Shown here piece after piece: positions 18,766-27,307 of a stretch of DNA of 57,916 nt; within the stretch, counting starts at the first letter, position 1, and each line of letters starts with the position of its first letter. The notes beneath the pieces are model-generated. The model saw only the letters and a program-made list of their open reading frames with translations. It was not told the DNA's origin and made no database searches. The stretch is from the NCBI GenBank assembly GCA_017621885.1, contig JAGASD010000026.1, positions 1 through 57,916 on the forward strand, given 5' to 3'. Source of the DNA: Clostridia bacterium (GTDB lineage: Bacteria; Bacillota; Clostridia; Oscillospirales; Acutalibacteraceae). Position numbers and translations under genes: made by a program.

Positions 18766-18796
18766 ATTATATCCTGCTTATGTGTAGTCTTTGTTT
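18766..18796 (-). promoter_or_regulatory. ACACA-box promoter of the A2-B2 operon
   Basis: On the minus strand AAACAAAGACTACACA (18781-18796) lies nine bases before -10 TATAAT (18766-18771), as in the A3 promoter. The upstream half-site is less perfect (AAACA). The leader matches that of A3 from the -10 to the start codon with few changes, including AGGGTGTAA and AAAGAAAAACAAGCT. Confidence 0.72.
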
Positions 18797-18838
18797 TGAT
18801 TTAAATTTCGTTGCACACTTTTTGTTATTCAATAATTT

Positions 18839-19321
18839 TTAATTAGTATCTGTTAAATAAATTTTATCTGTATATATTCCGTCACGGTCTTCTGTTTTTA
18901 CTATGATGAAATCAGGCTCTTCGCTTACTTCTACTGTAAAATATTCGCCATCGCGTTCTGCCTTCAAAAACTCATCACCGTCCATTATGCTTACAACAGT
19001 TTCATCTGTTATGTTTTTCGGCATAACTCTCACAATTGTATATGTACCGTGATTTTCGTATTCATAATGAGTTATTGCACCTGAATTGAAAGAAACTAAT
19101 TCTTTTATTTCTTCTGTGTTGTTATAAGTAGAATATGCATAATCTCCACCTGAGCGGATATTGAAATCCAGATTTCTTATCTCTTGCATTATCAATTGCA
19201 TATAAACCGTATGAACAGAAAGTATCGCAAAACAAAGGCAAAACAAGGATGTCACTCGCAATTCGAATTTGTTTTCACTTTTAAAAAATGTTTTTATCTT
19301 TTCTTTTGTTTCCTGTTTCAT
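18839..19321 (-). CDS. small membrane-anchored extracellular protein
   Basis: I do not recognise this protein of about 160 residues. It has a charged start, one membrane segment (about 22-43) and a beta-rich extracellular part with no cysteine beyond the membrane. The ATG at 19321 is preceded by AAAAGGTG; the GTG at 19330 lies within that ribosome site and is less likely. It begins a few bases after the cysteine-protease gene stop, so the two are co-transcribed. Its layout and a stretch with DGDEFLKAERDGEYF resemble the larger 11115-12098 product. Confidence 0.7.
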   Translation of the reverse strand: MKQETKEKIKTFFKSENKFELRVTSLFCLCFAILSVHTVYMQLIMQEIRNLDFNIRSGGDYAYSTYNNTEEIKELVSFNSGAITHYEYENHGTYTIVRVMPKNITDETVVSIMDGDEFLKAERDGEYFTVEVSEEPDFIIVKTEDRDGIYTDKIYLTDTN

Positions 19322-19333
19322 AATAGGCACCTT

Positions 19334-21196
19334 TTAACTTAATAAAGCTTTATTAACAACATTCTGATATGCTGATGTGTCTATGCTTTCTGCCACACAA
19401 CCGTTGGCGGCATAGCATTGAAGCGTATCAGAATTTTTATGTCCGTTTGCAATAATTTCTGTCTCGCTCACGTCAAGAACATCGCAAATGCCGTCACCGT
19501 TTGTATCACCCTCAACAACAACGGTAAAATCTGTTCTTTCGCCGTCGCTTTCGGTAACAGTAAGAGTTGCGCCGGTGGCTAAATTATTAATTGTTTTATT
19601 TGCAAAATCTTTCACTTCAAATATGCTGTTGTTGAATACATCAATTTTATCTTTCAGGCTTTCTAAATCATTTGAAGGTGTTATTATCAGGTTATCTCTG
19701 AAATCCGCAAAAAATTCTTCATCTTTTTCATAAATGCATTTTGTTATAGCTTGTACACATACGTTTTTTATGTTCCAAAAGCTATATGCTGTAGTATCAT
19801 TCCAACTACTTCCCGAGCTTAAAAAGCTTTCACCGGGATTAAAGCTGTAACCATCCCCGCTTTCAACAGCTAATTCCGGATCTCCTGATGAGTTACGCAA
19901 TTCAATTACAACAGAGAAAATTGTTCCCGGCTTTAACACCACATCAACGGGAACAGGAATTGTATGATAACCTGCTCTTGCTATATTTGTCTGCCATGTT
20001 GCTTGTAATTCACCTTGATCGGGAGAAGAGTAATCTTCCGGTAGATTTTTATAAATACTGACTGTTAAATCTGTGTTTGCCTGTGCAGTATAAGTTGCTA
20101 CAGAGGTAATAACCTCATAAGAATCCGCCTTGAAAACGTTTGCAACCTTCGGTGTTGAGCTAATGGTGATATATGATGAAAAACCGTTGCCGTTATACGT
20201 ATAATTATTAGTTAAATCATCCGCTCTCTGCGTAGTGTAGCCAACAAATTCTTTTAATGATGCATCCTCATAGGATATCCAGAAATAGCCCTCATTTCCC
20301 CAAGAGCTATCCCAACTGTTTTTGCAAAGCCACGCGCCGTTCCCGTCAGGACGCTTAAACAGCTTAAAATTCTTTTTTGCATAATCGTCATCCCAACCTA
20401 CGATTGTAATTGCGTGATTTGGGGTTTCTGTTGTTTTGCAATAATATGCATATTTATTATCATTAAGATTAGAATCATCGCTGTAAAATGACACCGTAAC
20501 GGCACCGTGCTCGGTTATCCATTGCTTTACATCCGTACTATCAATCAACGTTTCAGTTGATTTAAGAACTATATTGCTGTCTTTATTATATCTGTTTGCC
20601 TCACCGTAATTACCCATAGCAGTAAGGTTGTAAGGATAAAACGGATAGTCCGCCTCTTTTGCAAGACCTGACCAACGGGACAATGCTCCGGTTACATACA
20701 TCCAGTTACCGCCGCTTGAATACGGACTTGTATTTGTGGTTCCGTCACCGCTTGCGCGCGAAGCACCGTCATTAACAAGACTGTTTTTTGAAAACCACAC
20801 AAGATGAGCCTCAGAATAATCCGCACTTTCCAAATCATCTATCCCCTGAGCAATACTGTCTGCCTCAAGAGCGCTTATGGCCGAAAATGCCCAACACGTA
20901 CCGGAGCTTCCCTGATTTTTAACTGATGTTATGTAACCCTTATTTCGTGAATCGTAGCTTGCAGGAAGACTTGCAGAATAATATGTTTGCGCATCTTCAG
21001 AAAACTCAAACGTTTCCTCCTCAACCGCATCACCGTAAAACCCGTCTATCTGATAATCCACGTATCCGTATTCACTCGGTTCGCTTTCGATTATATTATA
21101 TATCTTAAAAGATGCGTCTTCTTGTGCTGAAGCAGGAAGTGCCGCAACCTGAAGAGTTAAACACAAACACAAAAATGATGCACATAATCTTTTCAT
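19334..21196 (-). CDS. secreted papain-family (C1A) cysteine protease with dockerin-like tail
   Basis: The 620-residue protein has a signal peptide (1-24, ending ASA), a short propeptide and a C1A protease domain (about 75-325). Active-site residues are visible: Gln95 and Cys101 in NQGSSGTCWAF, His261 in TPNHAITIVGW and Asn293 in CKNSWDSSWG. A beta-rich region (about 340-480) follows. The end is dockerin-like: GDTNGDGICDVLDV (about 563-576), then YAANGCV and YQNVVNKAL. The second repeat lacks a standard calcium loop. The same tail occurs on the LRR protein. It lies between B1 and a small membrane protein in the A1 operon. Confidence 0.93.
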   Translation of the reverse strand: MKRLCASFLCLCLTLQVAALPASAQEDASFKIYNIIESEPSEYGYVDYQIDGFYGDAVEEETFEFSEDAQTYYSASLPASYDSRNKGYITSVKNQGSSGTCWAFSAISALEADSIAQGIDDLESADYSEAHLVWFSKNSLVNDGASRASGDGTTNTSPYSSGGNWMYVTGALSRWSGLAKEADYPFYPYNLTAMGNYGEANRYNKDSNIVLKSTETLIDSTDVKQWITEHGAVTVSFYSDDSNLNDNKYAYYCKTTETPNHAITIVGWDDDYAKKNFKLFKRPDGNGAWLCKNSWDSSWGNEGYFWISYEDASLKEFVGYTTQRADDLTNNYTYNGNGFSSYITISSTPKVANVFKADSYEVITSVATYTAQANTDLTVSIYKNLPEDYSSPDQGELQATWQTNIARAGYHTIPVPVDVVLKPGTIFSVVIELRNSSGDPELAVESGDGYSFNPGESFLSSGSSWNDTTAYSFWNIKNVCVQAITKCIYEKDEEFFADFRDNLIITPSNDLESLKDKIDVFNNSIFEVKDFANKTINNLATGATLTVTESDGERTDFTVVVEGDTNGDGICDVLDVSETEIIANGHKNSDTLQCYAANGCVAESIDTSAYQNVVNKALLS

Positions 21197-21262
21197 TTTT
21201 TTACCCTCTTCCTTTATAGAAATACCATCTGATTTTTTACTTTCTTTATTCAGTTTTACAAA

Positions 21263-22332
21263 TCAATCTTCAATTTCAATCTCAGCGTCCGTAAAACTAT
21301 ACTCCTGCTTTGACTTTTTATTGATAATAACAACACCTGCTATAATAGCGGCTATTGCAACAAACCTGATGACACCGCCCCAATAAGTCATAGACAAATT
21401 TTTTACTGCAATACTCAACGGATGAAAAACATAAACACAAGAAAAAACATAATCATTATCAGGATTGTTATCACCGTCATCAATTGCCTTTGTTAAATAT
21501 ATGGTTGAAGTAAGTAATCCTTCTTCAAAACAGCATCCGTCTGTTTTGTTATTTTCGGAGCTTTTCTGCTCACAGATTTCTTCTGCTTCATTATTAAGTA
21601 ACTCATCCGCATACGCAACAGCACGGATAGAGCTTATATCAACACGGCAACCGTTACCGTCGCCATTAGTGTTCAGCCATTCATTAAATTCAACAGAACC
21701 TTTTTGGATATTATTTGCTTTTGGGGTAAACGTATATGTAGCTGATTCTTCATTGTCATACCATTCAAGCTTTTCAAGATAAACAAAATTATCGTCACAA
21801 GTACCGTTTACGTACACGGTGGTGGCAGCTTTATTTTTATTTCCTTTACCGTAACCGGAAACATCTTCCAAACTGCGAATGGAACGACGATTATAAACAT
21901 CGCGCTTACTGTCAAACCCAAGATCATTATATTCTTCTGTAAACTCATCACCCAATTCGAGAATACGAATATCTGAATTTGTCCTACCCGGATTTTTTCA
22001 AAAAGAATATACGGCTGTGAAAAGGCTAAGCTTTCACCTTTTTGGTTTTTCACCGTACTGTAAAAGCCTAAATCAACAGACAAAGGGTCCTGTTCATAAA
22101 CTTTTAAATTTTGGTGTGAAAGATAGAATGCTTTTTCGACACTGTTTGAATGCTCTGAATTATAACAATCATTTAAATTTTTATACAGATTCAATGTTTC
22201 GGTGCGATAATCGGTATAATGCTTTATAACATCCTTCGCCTCAAAGTATACTAAAGCACCTCGTGCTGTCAAACTGAGCAAAACAACAATTACAATTAAA
22301 AGTATTATCTTTTTCTTTTTGTTATTTTTCAT
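21263..22332 (-). pseudogene. B-type kinase-less ectodomain protein B1, frameshifted
   Basis: The first frame gives the anchor and the first third (FYLSHQNLK, DLGFYSTVKNQKGESLAFSQP, YILFEK) and then runs into unrelated residues. The other frame gives RILELGDEFTEEY, GTCDDNFVYLEKLEWYD, NEAEEICEQ, YVFHPL, a membrane segment and an acidic tail. The break is an A6 tract (21993-21998); seven A would give a single 356-residue protein. It pairs with A1, overlapping its stop by 11 bases. In the histidine kinase gene the matching position carries an intact A7 tract. Confidence 0.9.
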
Positions 22333-23410
22333 ATTGAGAATCATCCTCTTTCACTTCAACGAAAGCGTTTTCAACTACTTTTTTACTCGATTCGCGCTTT
22401 TGATAAATAACAATGCATACAGCTAAAATAAGCCAGGCTGCAAATGTAAGCGCACAGCCTACATACTTAACGGTAAGCCTTGCGCGTGCAATTTGCAAGG
22501 GATGGCAGACATAAACGCTCGAAACAAAATAACCGTCACCGATATCAGCTACCTTTTCCACAAAAAACGTTTCGAGATTTTTTATGTCACTGCTTGACTC
22601 AATTTCATCAACGTTAAATGTTTCTTCTATATATTCTTTGGAAAGTTCTTCACACAGAGCTTTAGCTTCTGCATTTTGTAAAGGCTCATCTTGATAAAAC
22701 GAGTCTGCAAGATTTGTTGCATTTATATAATAATTGGGGGAATTCAATGAATTCTTCCAGCTTTCAACAGACATTTTGCCGGAGGCTGTCTGATTGTCAG
22801 TGGGTGTGTATGTATACACAGCCTCCCCCATTTCAGTTTGCCAAATCATTTTTTCGAGATAAACAAAGTTATCATCACAGGTACCGTATATTTCAATCGA
22901 ACGCGCATCTCCGAGCGGAGCTCTGTTATTGTGCACCTCAGCACAATTCCACAATTCATTTAAGGCGTGCTTGTACCCGTCATCTTTAACCTCAACTGTT
23001 ACTCCTGCATTTCTTTTGCTTTCGTATGAAACGGTAGCATTTTCATCCCAAAATATAATCCTCGCATCTTCAACATTTTGCTCCGTTCCGCTTTCCAATA
23101 TGATAAAAGGTCTGTATGAAGCAACAACCTCACCCTTTGCATTTCTCAATTCGCTGTAAAACTCACCCTCTGTAAAATTGGGATTTTCAAAAGCATAACC
23201 CATATAATAGGAGCGTACCGCGCCAAAACCTTTGCCGTATGAATCCCTCATAGCATCTGTTGTATTAACTTTATTTTTAATTACGTATTCTGTATTTTCT
23301 GCAAACTGTTTTGCCGTGAAGTAGGTAGCAATACAGCAATACGCGGTCATACCTGCCGCAATAATTATTGTTAACACTACTACAACCGTACGATACAATT
23401 TATTTTTCAT
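22322..23410 (-). CDS. A-type kinase-less ectodomain protein A1
   Basis: The protein of about 362 residues has an N-terminal anchor (about 7-27), an A-type ectodomain (SYYMGYAF, FYSELRNAKGEVVASYRP, YGTCDDNFVYLEKMIW, AEAKALCEELSKEY, YVCHPL) and one C-terminal membrane segment (about 320-340) with an acidic tail. I chose the ATG at 23410, eight bases after GGAG; 23431 would add seven residues. It overlaps B1 and follows the small membrane protein 23443-23850. No enzymatic domain is present. Confidence 0.86.
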   Translation of the reverse strand: MKNKLYRTVVVVLTIIIAAGMTAYCCIATYFTAKQFAENTEYVIKNKVNTTDAMRDSYGKGFGAVRSYYMGYAFENPNFTEGEFYSELRNAKGEVVASYRPFIILESGTEQNVEDARIIFWDENATVSYESKRNAGVTVEVKDDGYKHALNELWNCAEVHNNRAPLGDARSIEIYGTCDDNFVYLEKMIWQTEMGEAVYTYTPTDNQTASGKMSVESWKNSLNSPNYYINATNLADSFYQDEPLQNAEAKALCEELSKEYIEETFNVDEIESSSDIKNLETFFVEKVADIGDGYFVSSVYVCHPLQIARARLTVKYVGCALTFAAWLILAVCIVIYQKRESSKKVVENAFVEVKEDDSQYEK

Positions 23411-23442
23411 AACACACACTCCATTCATCATAAATCTGCTTT

Positions 23443-23850
23443 TTAATTTTGCTTCTTACGTTTTACGGCTTTTGCTATTGCTCTCACAATAAGATTGATT
23501 ACCGTACTGACACCAACACTTACAGCTGATATTCCGCCGTAAAATAACGTAAAATAGAATAATTCCAAAGCAGAGTTTACAGTTTCTTTCATAGAAACAA
23601 TCGTGTATGCCAGAGACAGTAAGCCTATTATTAGCGGAAGGAACAATTTGATGCCGACATGTGCGTTAGTCAAGCCGAAAACAAATGAAACGCCCAAAAC
23701 CGAAAACGCTATGCTGAAAATAACACCCTTACCGTCACTGAAATCACCGAACAAAAACGCGGTGCCTAATGTAAGTAAGACTAATGCAAATAAAATTAAA
23801 ACTCTTGTAAAAAACGTATGTTTATTATATTTTGCTTCCATTTTTTCCAC
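23443..23850 (-). CDS. four-span membrane protein of unknown function
   Basis: I do not recognise this 135-residue protein. It has four hydrophobic segments (about 14-32, 40-60, 66-86 and 100-122) and a basic C-terminus (AKAVKRKKQ). It is the first gene after the ACACA-box promoter and lies about 30 bases before A1, so it belongs to the A1-B1-protease operon. Confidence 0.7.
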   Translation of the reverse strand: MEKMEAKYNKHTFFTRVLILFALVLLTLGTAFLFGDFSDGKGVIFSIAFSVLGVSFVFGLTNAHVGIKLFLPLIIGLLSLAYTIVSMKETVNSALELFYFTLFYGGISAVSVGVSTVINLIVRAIAKAVKRKKQN

Positions 23851-23874
23851 CTACTTTTTTATTTTTTTAACTAA

Positions 23875-23905
23875 ATTGTATCCGCGCAATGTGTAATCTT
23901 TGTGT
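23875..23905 (-). promoter_or_regulatory. ACACA-box promoter of the A1 operon
   Basis: On the minus strand ACACAAAGATTACACA (23890-23905) lies nine bases before -10 TACAAT (23875-23880). Box, spacing and -10 match the promoters at 16416 and 18766. Confidence 0.72.
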
Positions 23906-23940
23906 TGTTTTATGAATTTTTATATGATATTAAATGCAAA

Positions 23941-24996
23941 TCAATAATTATATCTGTTTTCGTTTTCTTTTGCGCGTTTTATTGTTCTTACAGTTATAAA
24001 TATGTTCACTGCAGATAAGCAAACAAGTGCCATTGAAAGAAGTATGAAAACAATAAATGCGGCTGAAATAGCAGTTTCAAAATCTTCGAAAGCATCCTCG
24101 GGTGCATAAGCATTATAATTCATCTTAACAAGCTCGGAAGCAACAGAGCTGATATGACTGAGGCTATCGACACAAACGTAAATACCGCGCGATTCGACAA
24201 TTCCTTCTGCTTTTTGAAAATCATCCGCTGTTGTAATTTCACTTTCAATCAACACAGAAGCAATTCTACAGAAGGTTTCCATAGTAACAAAGCACGTTGG
24301 ATCTTCAAGAGCACTCGGAGTCATAGTTTCCTTTTGTATGGTTGTAACGATAGATTTTTCAGACACACCGTTTTTTGCATCAAATGTAAGCTTTTCAATT
24401 TTATCGGAAACAAAGCCACCGTCTACAATTTTTGTTACACACACATCAAACACAGCCGTGCTGATTTCTTTATTGTAAAAGTACGCCACATCCTTCTGCA
24501 TATCATCCAAGCCTAAAAAGGAGCTGTGTTCTTCTGATATTGCAAAAACGTTAACGGGTCTTCCATCCGTATAAACACCTGAATTGATACCGTACACGGG
24601 TATAACGCTGATATTTTTACCCGGATACTTTTGTATCAGGACCTGCTTAATTTGTGCTGCGTCATCAGCAGTCACTTTTCTGTGTGTACCGTTTTCGGTG
24701 CAGGAATCAATATAAAGAGTGCGGTTTGCCATATTTTCGACGGTATCTTTTTCATATTTAAAATATTCTTTTGAATAAACAAGACCCGCAACACCGGTAA
24801 CACTTATTGCAAAGGACACAAGGAAAACCACGAATATATAAACAATTTTGTAAGGCTCAAGCATTTTTCTGGGTGTCTTTGCTCCGTCACCCAGCGCTTT
24901 ATTTATGTTTTTCTTATAAATATGGAAATAAACAAAAACGAACAAACATAAAAACAGTACAACTGCCACACTAATAATAAACAACCATTTAAACAT
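23941..24996 (-). CDS. membrane protein, FtsX/MacB-like, probable partner of the LytTR regulator
   Basis: The 351-residue protein has two N-terminal membrane segments (about 4-26 and 50-75), an extracellular domain (80-300) and one more segment (about 305-330). DSLSHISSVASELVKMNYNA followed by a membrane span resembles the end of an FtsX/MacB extracellular domain, but no ATPase gene adjoins it and the permease core is incomplete. It follows the LytTR gene by 14 bases. LytTR regulators often form pairs with membrane proteins that restrain them, so that role is possible (inference). Confidence 0.65.
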   Translation of the reverse strand: MFKWLFIISVAVVLFLCLFVFVYFHIYKKNINKALGDGAKTPRKMLEPYKIVYIFVVFLVSFAISVTGVAGLVYSKEYFKYEKDTVENMANRTLYIDSCTENGTHRKVTADDAAQIKQVLIQKYPGKNISVIPVYGINSGVYTDGRPVNVFAISEEHSSFLGLDDMQKDVAYFYNKEISTAVFDVCVTKIVDGGFVSDKIEKLTFDAKNGVSEKSIVTTIQKETMTPSALEDPTCFVTMETFCRIASVLIESEITTADDFQKAEGIVESRGIYVCVDSLSHISSVASELVKMNYNAYAPEDAFEDFETAISAAFIVFILLSMALVCLSAVNIFITVRTIKRAKENENRYNY

Positions 24997-25010
24997 TTTT
25001 CATAACCCCT

Positions 25011-25463
25011 TTAAATATTGAATGCTTCTTTAAACGCGTGATAATAGCTTCTTGTTACATCAACAACAGAATTTTCTGTCAACGTCAGCACAAATTTCAT
25101 TGAAAGCGTAGGTGTAATTTTTTTAATTTTACTCTTTGCAACTATCACGCTGACGCTAACACGAATAAAATCCTTTTTATCAAGCTGTTCTGAAAGCTTG
25201 TAAAGCCTTTCGTTTGCGTAATACTCATTATCAACGGTATGAACAATTATCTGATGGCCGAAGGACTCTATGTAAACAATGCTGTTGCAATCAACAATAA
25301 CTCGTTCATTTGTTTGCTTATCTTTTACAATAAGCTTTTCGGCAAATCCGTTCACCTTACTCAAAACCAAATCTGCAGAATCGTCAGTTTTTATTCCGTG
25401 CTGATGCAACTCACCCTCAATTTTTTCATAATCTCCGTCGGTTATATTAAGTTTAATTTTCAT
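25011..25463 (-). CDS. LytTR-domain DNA-binding regulator
   Basis: This 150-residue regulator has a short N-terminal part (1-50) and a LytTR DNA-binding domain (about 53-150). Family features are the IVYIESFGHQIIVHT strand pair, KLSEQLDKKDFIRVSVSVIVAKSKI and a final conserved Tyr/Phe region. It has no receiver domain, so it is not a classic response regulator. Ribosome site GGAGGGG precedes the ATG. A 21-base-period direct repeat upstream suggests self-control. Confidence 0.9.
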   Translation of the reverse strand: MKIKLNITDGDYEKIEGELHQHGIKTDDSADLVLSKVNGFAEKLIVKDKQTNERVIVDCNSIVYIESFGHQIIVHTVDNEYYANERLYKLSEQLDKKDFIRVSVSVIVAKSKIKKITPTLSMKFVLTLTENSVVDVTRSYYHAFKEAFNI

Positions 25464-25520
25464 TTATAACCCCTCCTCGAGCCCATAATAATTATTCTGA
25501 TAATTTGTTTCAACAATCTC

Positions 25521-25556
25521 TTCATACTTTACATATATGCATTCATACTTTACATA
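25521..25556 (-). promoter_or_regulatory. direct repeats, probable LytTR operator
   Basis: TTCATACTTTACATA occurs at 25521-25535 and again at 25542-25556, a 21-base period or two helical turns, about 60-90 bases before the LytTR gene. LytTR proteins bind paired direct repeats with this spacing, so self-regulation is likely. Confidence 0.7.
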
Positions 25557-25577
25557 AAACGGTTGTTTTTCATAAAG

Positions 25578-26162
25578 TCAATCAATAATTTTTTTATACT
25601 CACCAAAGACAATATCATTCTTATCTATATGCTTTAAACAATAAACGAGCATATATAAATCGTCTGTTATCATGGTTAGAGATAAAATCAACATAATTAA
25701 AGCGAAAAAGTGTAAAACACCTTGTGTAAACACTGTCATTAAAGTAAAAAGCGCTGAAATAATCACAAGAGGCATAATAAGACTTATTATAATTTTTTTC
25801 TTATCAACGAATCCGTTGTAAACACTCCCCGGGTCTTTATAGCAGGATAAAAGACAGCTTTCGTTAAGCTTGCCACCCGAAATCACAGTTAATTTTATAA
25901 GGTCTCGCAAAGGAATAAGCAGTAAGCTCGTAACAAAAACCCCTGCGAGAAATGCCCCGAATCTCCAATCAACAACTTTTAAAACACTGCCTTTAAGCTT
26001 TGTGCAGATAAAAAGAGCTAAAAACATTCCTAATCTCATCCGGATCATAAAAGCGTTTCTTTTCCTTTTCAGTCTTTCTCCATCATACCATTTTGTATAA
26101 CCGTTGATTTCATCTACGTTATTTTTTGCATAATCATACGCAGCATTTTTCATAATCTTCAT
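25578..26162 (-). CDS. membrane protein resembling DUF3267 with a lost zinc motif
   Basis: This polytopic protein of about 194 residues has segments near 38-55, 64-84, 125-147 and 150-172. The pattern LLLIPL-RDLIK, then KKKIIISLIMPLVII and DDLYMLVYCLKHIDKNDIVFG follows DUF3267 putative zinc peptidases, in which a HExxH motif lies where RDLIK stands here. If so, it has no zinc-dependent activity. The ATG at 26162 has GGAAGGGG upstream. The gene follows the HTH regulator, with the coding end of that gene just before it. Confidence 0.6.
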   Translation of the reverse strand: MKIMKNAAYDYAKNNVDEINGYTKWYDGERLKRKRNAFMIRMRLGMFLALFICTKLKGSVLKVVDWRFGAFLAGVFVTSLLLIPLRDLIKLTVISGGKLNESCLLSCYKDPGSVYNGFVDKKKIIISLIMPLVIISALFTLMTVFTQGVLHFFALIMLILSLTMITDDLYMLVYCLKHIDKNDIVFGEYKKIID

Positions 26163-26182
26163 TACTGTTACACCCCTTCCGG

Positions 26183-27307
26183 TCAGACACATTCTGTATA
26201 TTTTTCATTTTTCTTTATTTCCTGAAGTAAAATCTCGGGTGCATTTTTCAGATAATCCTTTAATCCGTCGTGTAAAGCTTTCGGAAACCTATTGTGATTA
26301 TGCACGACCTTAGAAACAAGGGGGGCTGAGTATCTGTACTCTCCCGAGCTGTCAATATCAAGCAGTTTAATGTGGTGGTTATAAGCGGTATCGAAATAAT
26401 CCATAGCCTTTTCAATACTACCGTTTAAAGCTTCAAGAATTGAAATCTGCAAATACAAATCTCTCATATTACTATGAAATTTACCGAATCTGCCATCCTC
26501 AAAAATTTCCTCATAAAACCGTACCAAAGAAAGTAAAATCTTTTTGCTTTCTCCCGATTTTACAAATGATATTTTAGTCATAACGGATGTTTCAATATTC
26601 TTTTTTAATTCATCAAGAAGAGTAAATATTGCTTCGCCCAAATATTCCTCGCGCTCCTCATCCTCGGAAGCAAGTACAAGCAGGCATTCACGGCTTGCAA
26701 ACACAGGAGGCTGACTTTTGGCGAGGCTTTTTGCTTTTTCAAACTCTCCCATTTTTGAGTAATCCGCAACCATCAGAAGAATTACCGCTTCCCTATCGGG
26801 GACATCATCCATAGTGAGTAATTTTTCAAACACGCTCATAGCTTCCTTCCAGAAAATGTTTTTAGAAGCATATTCCGTATCTACCGAGCCGTAATCAGAT
26901 CCACTGTCTGTTTTACTCTTCAGACCATAAGTTTTCCATCCGTGAATATGAAGCGCATAACCTAAATTCAAAAGCAGACGCGGTTCAGACGGATATCTGT
27001 AAACTGCCTCACGAAGCATAACAAGGCAATCCGTTAAATCTTCGTTGGCAGAAATCATTTTTTCACTTTTTATAAGAATATTATCAATTCTTTCCCGGCG
27101 GTCACCATCGTAGCCGAACAGCTCATCAATTGATGTGTTGAAAAAGTTTGCTATTGAAGGAATCATCTCCATATCCGGATAGCAGCCGTTGGATTCCCAA
27201 CGTGATACCGCCTGACAGGTCACCCCAAGAGCATTTGCTAAATCTTCCTGACGTTTACCGAGACTGCGGCGAAGCTCACGTATTTTATTACCTATTTTAA
27301 TCTGCAT
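26183..27307 (-). CDS. XRE-family HTH regulator with helical repeat C-terminus
   Basis: The 374-residue protein has an N-terminal helix-turn-helix (about 8-62: IRELRRSLGKRQEDLANALG, VTCQAVSRWESN) and a long alpha-helical part with TPR-like repeats (about 80-370), such as LVMLREAVYRYPSEPRLLLNL. Such regulators often sense peptides or other signals through the repeat domain. A strong GGAGGTAAT ribosome site lies before the ATG. It is the first gene of an operon with the DUF3267-like membrane protein, which may be its target or sensor (inference). Confidence 0.88.
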   Translation of the reverse strand: MQIKIGNKIRELRRSLGKRQEDLANALGVTCQAVSRWESNGCYPDMEMIPSIANFFNTSIDELFGYDGDRRERIDNILIKSEKMISANEDLTDCLVMLREAVYRYPSEPRLLLNLGYALHIHGWKTYGLKSKTDSGSDYGSVDTEYASKNIFWKEAMSVFEKLLTMDDVPDREAVILLMVADYSKMGEFEKAKSLAKSQPPVFASRECLLVLASEDEEREEYLGEAIFTLLDELKKNIETSVMTKISFVKSGESKKILLSLVRFYEEIFEDGRFGKFHSNMRDLYLQISILEALNGSIEKAMDYFDTAYNHHIKLLDIDSSGEYRYSAPLVSKVVHNHNRFPKALHDGLKDYLKNAPEILLQEIKKNEKYTECV

